Shown: piece by piece, positions 6,888 through 12,960 of the stretch
Layout of the letters: the number at the start of each line of letters is the position of its first letter
How positions within the stretch are numbered: position 1 is the first letter of the stretch
Assembly: GCA_005788585.1 (NCBI GenBank)
Contig: SYBY01000343.1
Location: forward strand, 1 to 14,497
DNA length: 14,497 nucleotides
DNA from: Actinomycetota bacterium
Lineage (GTDB): Bacteria; Actinomycetota; Thermoleophilia; Solirubrobacterales; Solirubrobacteraceae
Direction: 5' to 3'
Position numbers and translations under genes: made by a program
Notes under the pieces: generated by a model
What the model was told of the DNA's origin: nothing
Databases searched by the model: none
Seen by the model: only the letters and a program-made list of their open reading frames with translations

Positions 6888-6936
6888 TGAGCGGCAGATC
6901 GACGTCACTATGGCGACGTGGATCTGCCGTTCGGCG
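6888..6936. repeat. 49-bp hairpin repeat, copy 2 (between convergent genes)
   Basis: Arms CGGCAGATCGACGTC (6892-6906) and GACGTGGATCTGCCG (6915-6929) pair at 14 of 15 positions around an 8-nt loop (6907-6914). Copy 1 differs at two positions only, and the two differences lie at or next to the base of the loop. It starts 5 bp after the TetR stop. The CTA in its loop is the TAG stop of the minus-strand membrane protein, whose last eight codons (PNGRSTSP) are encoded by the repeat. Its place between convergent genes suits a bidirectional terminator, but no T-run is seen. Confidence 0.9.
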
Positions 6937-7984
6937 TGGTGGGGGCGGCGCGGAGGGCGAGGTACCGCGCGCGCAGCCGGAACGTGTCGCGCATCGAGCC
7001 GACGGCCTCCTCGAGGAACTCCTCGCGATACGTGCTGTCGGTCAGCACCGCGATCGCGTAGTACAGGCCGCTGAACGCCGCCAGCGCGCCCGACACGCGC
7101 AGCAGCTCGACCGTCACCGGTGTGCCGGCGACCTCGTCGGGCGCGCTGCCGATCCACGACTCCACGACGTCGGGCTGGATGGCCAGCACGCCGAACGCCA
7201 CGAAGAACGCCCCGAGGACCACCGCGACGGTCAGCACCTGGAGGCCCTGCGCGATGACCAGGACGAGCCCGACGTTGATCAGCTGCGGCCGGCGCAGCGG
7301 CGGGGCGCCCTCCCCCACCTGGCGCTCGATCTCCTGCACCTCCTTCGGCACCCGCGCGACGATGAACAGCACGCCGACGGCGATGAAGAGCGCCGCGACC
7401 TCGGCCACCTCCAGGTTGGAGAGCGACGAGAACACCTGCCACATTTCGGCGTTGACGAAGAGCACGATGCTGAAGACGAGCAGCAGCGGCACCGCGCGGG
7501 CCAGCAAGGCGAACGACGTCGCGAGCTGCCCCATCAGCCGGCGGAAGCTCCACACCACGATCCACAGCACGCCGTAGCCCACCACGGCCCAGATCACGCC
7601 GAGCAGCAGCAGGTTCCCACCCACCGTCACCACCGCACTGCGCCACTGCCCGCCGAACAGCAGCGGCAGCAGCGCGGGCACGAGGACGAAGAGGGTGAGC
7701 TCGGTCGGCCCCACCCGGGCCGGCAGGCTCAGCGCCGGCCGGCCACCGCGCCGGTTGACCACCGCCAGCGTCGCGAACAGGATCGCGATCCCGCCGAGGA
7801 CCGCCAGGACGTTCGCCCACCACGGCCACGTGAGGTCGACGGCGCCGAACGCCTGCCCGACGAAGACCAGTCCGAGCAGCGGCGCCGCCCGGGTGAAGAT
7901 GTCCTCGTACGCGGAATAGTCCTCGATGAGCAGCGGCAGGCCGGCACGGCGCAGCCCGCGCTCACATGCCTGCAGGTCGTCCAT
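6908..7984 (-). CDS. Polytopic membrane protein of unknown function
   Basis: 358 aa, ATG at 7982-7984. I do not recognise a named family. The soluble N-terminus (MDDLQACERGLRRAGLPLL, then EDYSAYEDIFTRA) precedes about eight hydrophobic segments, near residues 33-48, 57-76, 95-111, 121-146, 163-178, 193-211, 237-268 and 294-314. A charged cytosolic-looking loop (VPKEVQEIERQVGEGAPPLRR, about 212-232) splits them. The C-terminal tail after the last segment (TDSTYREEFLEEAVGSM, then RDTFRLRARYLALRA) is amphipathic. No transporter signature, nucleotide-binding site or catalytic motif is visible. It begins 36 bp after the class I photolyase stop on the same strand and may be cotranscribed with it. 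The last eight residues (PNGRSTSP) come from the 49-bp repeat, as in the P450. Confidence 0.85.
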   Translation of the reverse strand: MDDLQACERGLRRAGLPLLIEDYSAYEDIFTRAAPLLGLVFVGQAFGAVDLTWPWWANVLAVLGGIAILFATLAVVNRRGGRPALSLPARVGPTELTLFVLVPALLPLLFGGQWRSAVVTVGGNLLLLGVIWAVVGYGVLWIVVWSFRRLMGQLATSFALLARAVPLLLVFSIVLFVNAEMWQVFSSLSNLEVAEVAALFIAVGVLFIVARVPKEVQEIERQVGEGAPPLRRPQLINVGLVLVIAQGLQVLTVAVVLGAFFVAFGVLAIQPDVVESWIGSAPDEVAGTPVTVELLRVSGALAAFSGLYYAIAVLTDSTYREEFLEEAVGSMRDTFRLRARYLALRAAPTTPNGRSTSP

Positions 7985-8004
7985 GCGGCAACCCTGACGG
8001 GGCA

Positions 8005-8019
8005 GGCGGATGGTCCGCC
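8005..8019. terminator. Small stem-loop after the class I photolyase stop
   Basis: GGCGGA-TGG-TCCGCC is a perfect 6-bp stem with a 3-nt loop, placed 1 bp beyond the photolyase stop (8021-8023) and 20 bp before the membrane protein ATG. No T-run follows. It may attenuate read-through or protect the photolyase mRNA; a 6-bp GC stem can also occur by chance here. Confidence 0.3.
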
Positions 8020-8020
8020 G

Positions 8021-9436
8021 CTACGCCACCCCGGCGGATGCCTCGCGGTAGCGGTCCATCGCGCGCTTGCGCTCGTCGGCGTGGTCGACGATCGGCGCCG
8101 GGTAGTCCAGCCCGATCGCGCACCGCGCGTCGCGCTGCTCGGCCTCGGTCATCGTCCACGGCTCGGCCAGCCGGTTGTCCGGGACCGCGGCGAGCTCCGG
8201 CACCCAGCGCCGGACGTACGCACCGTCGGGGTCGAACTTCCGCTGCTGGAGGATCGGGTTGAAGATCCGCCGGAAGTACGGCGCAGGGTCCACGCCCGTG
8301 GACGCGATCCACTGCCAGTTGCCGTTGTTCTGGGCCGGCTCGCCGTCGAGCAGCAGCGCCGCGAAGTGTTGTTCGCCCGCGCGCCAGTCGAGGTGCAGGT
8401 CCTTCGTCAGGAACGACCCGACGACCATGCGCGCACGGTTGTGCATCCACCCGGTTGCCGCGAGCTGGCGCATGCCGGCGTCGACGATGGGAAACCCGGT
8501 CTCGCCGCGCTTCCAGGCGTCGAGGGCATCGGCGTCCTCATGCCAGGACAGCGATCTGAACTTCGGCTGGAACTCGCGGCGCACGTTCTCGGGATGCTCG
8601 AGCAGGACCGACGCGTAGAAGTCGCGCCACGCCAGCTGGCGGACCCAGGCGTCGGCGCCGGGCGTGCCGCGGCGGCGGGCGCGCAGCTCGCATTCGCGCG
8701 CCGACAGGCAGCCCCACCGCAGGTACGGCGACAGCACCGACGTCCCACCGGCGAGGGTGTCGTGCCGGTCGCCGTAGCGGTCAACCGGCCCGTCGAGCCA
8801 GCGCCGCAGCGCCTCGCGTGCCGCGGCCTCCCCCGGCTCGCAGACCGGGGCGCCCAGCGTCCCGCCGGGAGCCCGCACGCCGCCCGGCAGCTCGCCTCGG
8901 TCCAGGCCGCGCGGGAGCGGCGACATCGCGCGCGGCGCGCCGTAGATGTCGCGCGCGGCCAGCCGCTCCCAGGCCTTCCAGTACGGGGTGAAGACGGTGT
9001 AGGTCTCACCGTCGTCCTTGCGGACCTTCGACACGTCACGCGCATAGGTCCCGGTGTTCGGGACCGCGCGCACGCCGCGCTCCTGCAGCGCCGCGGTCAC
9101 CGCGCGGTCGCGGCGCAGCGCGTACGGGGAGACGTCGCTCGTCCAGAAGACCGCCCCCGCGCCGGTCTGCTCGGCGAGCTTCGCCAGCTCGTGCTCGGGA
9201 GCGCCGCGGCGGAGCACCAGGCCGCAGCCGCGCGCGTGGAGCTCCTGGTCCAGCGCACGCAGGCAGCCGAAGAGGAACTGCGCGCGCGGCGACGAGGCGT
9301 ACCGGCCGTGCAGCAGGGCGTCGTCGAGGATGAAGACCGGGATGACGACGTCGAACTCCGCGCGGGCGCGGTGCAGGGCGGGGTTGTCGTGCAGCCGCAG
9401 GTCGCGGCGCATCCAAAGCAGGCACGTGGACGGCAT
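8021..9436 (-). CDS. phrB: Class I deoxyribodipyrimidine (CPD) photolyase
   Basis: 471 aa, the normal length. It uses FADH- and blue light to split cyclobutane pyrimidine dimers. The N-terminal alpha/beta antenna domain begins LLWMRRDLRLHDNPAL. The FAD domain includes TSVLSPYLRWGCLS (232-245), LAWRDFYASVL (268-278), TGFPIVDAGMRQL (313-325), TGWMHNRARMVVGSF and NNGNWQWIASTG (370-381). The electron-transfer tryptophans are W298, W351 and W374, with the same 53- and 23-residue spacing as E. coli W306/W359/W382, and Asn370 matches E. coli Asn378. The antenna chromophore (MTHF or a deazaflavin) cannot be decided from motifs. ATG start at 9434-9436; the 41-bp gap to the divergent LON gene must hold both promoters. 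The membrane protein gene follows on the same strand. A second, unrelated-class photolyase lies 3.3 kb downstream. Confidence 0.96.
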   Translation of the reverse strand: MPSTCLLWMRRDLRLHDNPALHRARAEFDVVIPVFILDDALLHGRYASSPRAQFLFGCLRALDQELHARGCGLVLRRGAPEHELAKLAEQTGAGAVFWTSDVSPYALRRDRAVTAALQERGVRAVPNTGTYARDVSKVRKDDGETYTVFTPYWKAWERLAARDIYGAPRAMSPLPRGLDRGELPGGVRAPGGTLGAPVCEPGEAAAREALRRWLDGPVDRYGDRHDTLAGGTSVLSPYLRWGCLSARECELRARRRGTPGADAWVRQLAWRDFYASVLLEHPENVRREFQPKFRSLSWHEDADALDAWKRGETGFPIVDAGMRQLAATGWMHNRARMVVGSFLTKDLHLDWRAGEQHFAALLLDGEPAQNNGNWQWIASTGVDPAPYFRRIFNPILQQRKFDPDGAYVRRWVPELAAVPDNRLAEPWTMTEAEQRDARCAIGLDYPAPIVDHADERKRAMDRYREASAGVA

Positions 9437-9463
9437 GTCAGGGGTACGGAGCAGCCCGCGCCA

Positions 9464-9469
9464 TAGACT
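9464..9469 (+). promoter_or_regulatory. Putative -10 element of the LON-domain gene (leaderless)
   Basis: TAGACT, 8 nt before the ATG at 9478, with no convincing Shine-Dalgarno or -35. The same hexamer at the same distance precedes the EamA gene on the other strand. Confidence 0.5.
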
Positions 9470-9477
9470 GCCGCGAG

Positions 9478-10104
9478 ATGGCCGATCGCCTTATCCGCGA
9501 CTTTCCCCTGTTCCCGCTGGGACTCGTCGCGCTCCCCCACGAGCAGGTCCCCCTGCACATCTTCGAGACGCGCTACCGGACGATGATTACCGAGTGCCTG
9601 GAGCGCGGCAGCGAGTTCGGCATTGTCTGGCTCGACGACGAGGAGCTGCGCGACGTCGGGTGCGCGTGCCGCATCGAGGAGGTCCTCGAGCAGATGGAGG
9701 ACGGCCGGATGAACATCCTCGTGCGCGGGACACAGCCCTTCCGCATCGTGGCCCGGCAGGACGACTTCCCCTACCCGGCCGGCACCGTCGAGCTGCTGTC
9801 CTCCTCCGACGAGGACCCGGACATCGAGGCGACCGAGCGTGCCCAGGAGGCCTACGCGGAGCTCGTGCGCCAGGCCACGGAGGACGATCCGGACCCCGAG
9901 CGCATCGAGGGGATGGACGCCTACGGGATGGCCGCGACCGTCGATTTCGGCCTGGAGGCCAAGCAGGGGCTGCTGGAGCTGCGCAGCGAGAACGCGCGGC
10001 TGAAGCTCATCACCCGCCTGTTCCTCGCGGCCACGAAGCGGCTGGACTTCATCGAGCGGGCTCAGGCGCGGGCTCGGTCGAACGGGAAGGTCCGCTTCGG
10101 CTAG
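9478..10104 (+). CDS. Stand-alone LON substrate-binding-domain protein
   Basis: 208 aa, ATG start. The N-terminal block FPLFPLGLVALPHEQVPLHI followed by FETRYRTM (residues 9-36) is the hallmark of the Lon N-terminal (LON_substr_bdg, PUA-like) domain. Later parts fit the same fold: EFGIVWLDDEEL, VGCACRIEEVLEQMEDGRMN and ILVRGTQPFRIV. The C-terminal half is helical (TERAQEAYAELVRQA; LLELRSENARLKLITRLFLAAT). There is no AAA+ ATPase or Ser-Lys protease domain, so this is not Lon protease but the short stand-alone type found in many bacteria, whose role is poorly defined; binding of unfolded protein or peptides is the usual suggestion. Its last 56 bp overlap the convergent EamA gene. Confidence 0.92.
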   Translation: MADRLIRDFPLFPLGLVALPHEQVPLHIFETRYRTMITECLERGSEFGIVWLDDEELRDVGCACRIEEVLEQMEDGRMNILVRGTQPFRIVARQDDFPYPAGTVELLSSSDEDPDIEATERAQEAYAELVRQATEDDPDPERIEGMDAYGMAATVDFGLEAKQGLLELRSENARLKLITRLFLAATKRLDFIERAQARARSNGKVRFG

Positions 10105-10951
10105 ATCCGGCGAGGTAGGAGCCGGCGACGATGAGGACCATGCCGCCCACGGCACCCGCGGTGATCGGCTCGTCGAGCAGCAGCGCGCCGTAGATGACGG
10201 CGAACACGGGCGCGATGTAGGTCACGAGGCTCGTGGTGGCCATCCCGACGTCGGCGATCAGCGCGTAGAACAGCACGAACGCGACGCCGGTGCCCCCCAT
10301 GCCGAGGACGATCATCGAGCCGATCGTGTCCAGGCCGGGCGTGTGGTCGGGCATGGTCGCCAGCGCCAGCGGCAGCGTCACGGCGGCGCTGACGAGCATC
10401 GTCCCCGAGGCGGTCGCCGCAGCCGGGACATCGGCCAGCTTCGCCCGCAGGAAGAACCCGCCGATCGCGTACCCGAGGCTGGCGAGGACGACCATGAGCC
10501 CGCCGATCACCGCGGCCGAGTCGCTCTGCAGGTCGAGGCCGAACAGCAGCACGATGCCCGCCATCCCGGCGAGCAGGCCGACGAGTCCCGAGCCGCGGGT
10601 CATCTGCGTGCGGTCGAGCCGCAGGGCGAGCAGCGCGGTGAACAGCGGGACGGATGCCACGAGGATCCCCGTGAGCCCTGACGCGATCTCGCGCTCGCCC
10701 GCCGCGATGAGCACGAACGGCACCGCGACCTGGACGAGGGCCAGCGTCGCGACCGCGCCCAACCGGCCCCGCAGCGCGCCGAGCTGTCCGCGGCGTGCCG
10801 CGAGCGGGACCAGCACCAGGGCCCCCAGCGCACATCGCCCGCACACCACCCACCCGACCGACAGGTCCTCCAGCGCGACCTTGATGAAGAGGTAGGACGA
10901 CCCCCAGATCGCCGCCACGATCAGCAGGGTGCCCCACGAGCGGCGGGACAT
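10049..10951 (-). CDS. EamA/DMT-superfamily transporter (RhaT/YdcZ-like)
   Basis: 300 aa from the ATG at 10949-10951; the frame is open to 11014, but MSRRSWGTLLIVAAIWGSSY is the typical EamA beginning and a TAGACT hexamer lies 8 nt upstream. Two tandem EamA repeats (about residues 5-135 and 145-280) give ten hydrophobic helices. Typical features include IWGSSYLFIKVALEDLS, ASGLTGILVASVPLFTALLA in repeat 1 and TTSLVTYIAPVFAVIYGALL with LLDEPIT in repeat 2. Such inner-membrane carriers export amino acids or other metabolites; the substrate is unknown. The hydrophilic C-terminal tail (SSRSGPSRSTEPAPEPAR) is encoded within the overlap with the LON gene, so it may have arisen by read-through into that gene. 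Confidence 0.93.
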   Translation of the reverse strand: MSRRSWGTLLIVAAIWGSSYLFIKVALEDLSVGWVVCGRCALGALVLVPLAARRGQLGALRGRLGAVATLALVQVAVPFVLIAAGEREIASGLTGILVASVPLFTALLALRLDRTQMTRGSGLVGLLAGMAGIVLLFGLDLQSDSAAVIGGLMVVLASLGYAIGGFFLRAKLADVPAAATASGTMLVSAAVTLPLALATMPDHTPGLDTIGSMIVLGMGGTGVAFVLFYALIADVGMATTSLVTYIAPVFAVIYGALLLDEPITAGAVGGMVLIVAGSYLAGSSRSGPSRSTEPAPEPAR

Positions 10952-10959
10952 GGACGACG

Positions 10960-10965
10960 AGTCTA
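10960..10965 (-). promoter_or_regulatory. Putative -10 element of the EamA gene (leaderless)
   Basis: The minus strand reads TAGACT, then 8 nt, then ATG. There is no Shine-Dalgarno. Hexamer and spacing are identical to those of the LON gene at 9464-9469. Confidence 0.5.
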
Positions 10966-10970
10966 GGTTC

Positions 10971-10992
10971 GCGGGCCCGGGTTCGAGCCCGC
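10971..10992. promoter_or_regulatory. Inverted repeat upstream of the EamA promoter
   Basis: GCGGGC (10971-10976) and GCCCGC (10987-10992) surround a 10-nt centre. It lies 5 bp upstream of the EamA -10 hexamer, covering the expected -35 zone, and could be an operator. A second short palindrome, ACCGG-AA-CCGGT, follows at about 10994-11005. Both may be chance structures in GC-rich DNA. Confidence 0.25.
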
Positions 10993-11026
10993 TACCGGAA
11001 CCGGTGAGGCACATCGTCGATTGGCG

Positions 11027-11054
11027 TCAAGCGGCAGCGCGCCAGCGCCGATCA
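11027..11054 (+). promoter_or_regulatory. FliA/sigma28-type promoter of the chemotaxis receptor gene
   Basis: TCAA (11027-11030), 16 nt, then GCCGATCA (11047-11054). The flagellar sigma factor consensus is TAAA-N15-GCCGATAA, so the -10 octamer matches at 7 of 8 positions and spacing is within one. The expected transcript start is near 11062, giving a leader of about 55 nt with a Shine-Dalgarno. Chemoreceptors are classic targets of this sigma factor. Confidence 0.65.
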
Positions 11055-11103
11055 GAGACGACCATGCGCGCGGTCTCTACAGCGCGTCCAGAACCTTTTC
11101 GTC

Positions 11104-11108
11104 AGGAG
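11104..11108 (+). promoter_or_regulatory. Shine-Dalgarno of the chemotaxis receptor gene
   Basis: AGGAG, 8 nt before the ATG at 11117. It decides the start against an in-frame upstream ATG at 11021, which lies before the promoter. Confidence 0.75.
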
Positions 11109-11116
11109 CACCATCG

Positions 11117-12949
11117 ATGTCTGCCCTTTCCATCCGCGACTGGAGCCTGCGCACCAAGCTGCTCGCCGGCTTCGGCGCGGTGCTCGTCCTCATGGTCGCG
11201 ATCATCGTCGTCGCGATCTCCAGCGCTAAGGCGCTCAGCGACGATGCCGTCACGAGCTTCGCGGACGACGCCATCCCGCTCGGGGCCGCCACCCAGGACC
11301 TCGTCACGCAGATGGTCAACCAGGAGACCAGCGTTCGCGGCTTCCTCGTCACCGGCGAGGACACCAGCCTCGAGACGTACAACCAGGCCAAGAAGGACCT
11401 CGCCAAGGACCTCGAGACGATCGAGCCGCTCGTCGCCGCGCACCCGATCATGGGCGACCTCATCGACCGCGCCGAGCCCCAGATGCAGGCCATCGAGGAG
11501 TACTTCGAGGAGCAGATCGCGCTCGTGCGTTCCGGCCCGGCGGGCCAGCGCCGCGCTCAGGCGCAGATCGGCGAGGGCCGCCAGCTCTTCGAGGAGTTCC
11601 GTGCGACCGCCGCGCTGATCGAGGCGGACCGCGAGAAGTTCGTCAACGACGCGGTCAACGAGCAGCGCGACAGCCTCGCGTCGACGCGGACCAAGCTCAT
11701 CGGCATCGGCATCGCCGCGGCGCTGCTGGCCGCCGGCATCGCCCTGGTGCTCTCCCGGTCGATCAAGCGCGGCGTGGATCGCGTCCTGCAGAGCCTCGCG
11801 GAGCTGCGTGACCGTGCCGTCGTGCCGCTCGGCGAGGGCCTGGAGGCCCTGCGCGGCGGCGACCTGACCCGGGCCATCGCCCCGGAGGCGCCGGTCATCG
11901 AGAACCCGTCGAAGGACGAGATCGGGCAGGTCGGCACGGCGGTCAACGAGATCGGGGCGTCCGTGATCGCCTCGGCCGAGAGCTACGAGGACGCACGCGC
12001 CGCACTCGTCGGGATGATCTCGCAGGTCTCCGAGACCGCGGGCACCGTCTCGTCGTCGTCGCAGCAGATGGCCTCCGTCTCCCAGGAGGCGGGCCGCGCG
12101 GTCGGCGAGATCGCCAACGCGGTCGGCGAGGTCGCCGGCGGCGCCGAGCGGCAGGTCCGTGCCGTCCAGGGCACGCGTGCCGGCATCCAGCAGATGAGCA
12201 GCGCGACGGACGAGTCCGCGGCGCAGGCCGAGCAGACCGCCGCGGCGGCCCGCGAGGCCGGCGAGGTCGCGAAGGACGGCGCCCAGGCCGTCCAACGGGC
12301 GACCGAGGTCATGGCGTCCGTGCGCGAGGCGTCGGGTCAGGCCACCGACGCCATCCGCCAGCTCGGCGCCAAGAGCGAGCAGATCGGCGGGATCGTCGAC
12401 ACGATCACGACAATCGCCGAGCAGACGAACCTGCTGGCGCTCAACGAGGCCCTCGAGGCCGCCCGCGCCGGAGAGCAGGGCCGCGGGTTCGCGGTCGTAG
12501 CCGACGAGGTCCGCAAGCTCGCCGAGGAGAGCCAGGAGGCCGCCGCCTCCATCGCGTCCCTCATCGGCGAGATCCAGTCCGAGACCGGCCGTGCCGTCGA
12601 GGTCGTCGAGGACGGCGGCCGCCAGACGGCCGAGGGTGCCGCGACCGTGGAGCAGGCCCGCGAGGCGTTCGTCCAGATCGAGTCGCGTGTCGACGACGTC
12701 AACCGGCGCGTCGCCGAGATCGCGTCGGCCATCGGCCAGGTCGCTGCGAGCGCGCAGCAGATCACCGGTGAGGTCGAGGAGGTCGCCAGCGTGGCCGAGC
12801 AGACCAGTGCGTCGAGCCAGCAGGTCTCCGCGAGCACCGAGGAGACCAGCGCGTCGACCGAGGAGATCGCGGCCAGCGCGCAGGAGCTGTCGGCGTCCGC
12901 CGTCGAGCTCGAGCACCTCGTCTCGCAGTTCCAGCTGACCGAGGCGTAG
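11117..12949 (+). CDS. Methyl-accepting chemotaxis protein with CHASE3-like sensor
   Basis: 610 aa. A short cytosolic N-terminus ([11 protein letters not shown]) precedes TM1 (about 15-36). The helical extracytoplasmic domain (about 40-190) contains [20 protein letters not shown], typical of CHASE3. TM2 is at about 194-213. A HAMP region (about 214-290, with [10 protein letters not shown] and [15 protein letters not shown]) leads into a long coiled-coil signalling domain. The conserved hairpin tip, which contacts CheA and CheW, is [20 protein letters not shown] followed by [18 protein letters not shown] (about 435-472). Tip position 444 is Glu and 446 Leu where most receptors have NAAIEAAR. 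There is no C-terminal CheR-docking pentapeptide; the protein ends VSQFQLTEA. No che gene is adjacent, so this is an orphan receptor. It is preceded by a sigma28-type promoter, suggesting co-regulation with flagella. The ligand is unknown. Confidence 0.95.
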   Translation: MSALSIRDWSLRTKLLAGFGAVLVLMVAIIVVAISSAKALSDDAVTSFADDAIPLGAATQDLVTQMVNQETSVRGFLVTGEDTSLETYNQAKKDLAKDLETIEPLVAAHPIMGDLIDRAEPQMQAIEEYFEEQIALVRSGPAGQRRAQAQIGEGRQLFEEFRATAALIEADREKFVNDAVNEQRDSLASTRTKLIGIGIAAALLAAGIALVLSRSIKRGVDRVLQSLAELRDRAVVPLGEGLEALRGGDLTRAIAPEAPVIENPSKDEIGQVGTAVNEIGASVIASAESYEDARAALVGMISQVSETAGTVSSSSQQMASVSQEAGRAVGEIANAVGEVAGGAERQVRAVQGTRAGIQQMSSATDESAAQAEQTAAAAREAGEVAKDGAQAVQRATEVMASVREASGQATDAIRQLGAKSEQIGGIVDTITTIAEQTNLLALNEALEAARAGEQGRGFAVVADEVRKLAEESQEAAASIASLIGEIQSETGRAVEVVEDGGRQTAEGAATVEQAREAFVQIESRVDDVNRRVAEIASAIGQVAASAQQITGEVEEVASVAEQTSASSQQVSASTEETSASTEEIAASAQELSASAVELEHLVSQFQLTEA

Positions 12950-12960
12950 CCCCGGAAGCG

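Noticed and set aside
4707..6936. CRISPR-like or insertion-sequence interpretation of the 49-bp repeats
   Set aside because: There are only two copies 2.1 kb apart in direct orientation, with no spacer array, no cas gene and no transposase between or beside them.
9478..10104. Truncated Lon protease
   Set aside because: The 208-aa protein has its own promoter, a complete helical C-terminal part and a normal stop, with no AAA+ or protease remnants downstream, so it is the stand-alone LON-domain family and not a pseudogene.
10970..11005. tRNA-like T-arm (GGGTTCGAGCCC)
   Set aside because: The 5-bp T-stem does not pair fully, no acceptor or anticodon stem is present, and the upstream DNA is EamA coding sequence. 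It is better read as a small inverted repeat.
10952..11014. Upstream ATG for the EamA transporter
   Set aside because: The extension ([21 protein letters not shown]) is not EamA-like and would span the TAGACT promoter element; MSRRSWGTLL is the typical start.
11021..11116. Upstream in-frame ATG for the chemoreceptor
   Set aside because: It lies before the sigma28-type promoter, and the ATG at 11117 has AGGAG at good spacing.
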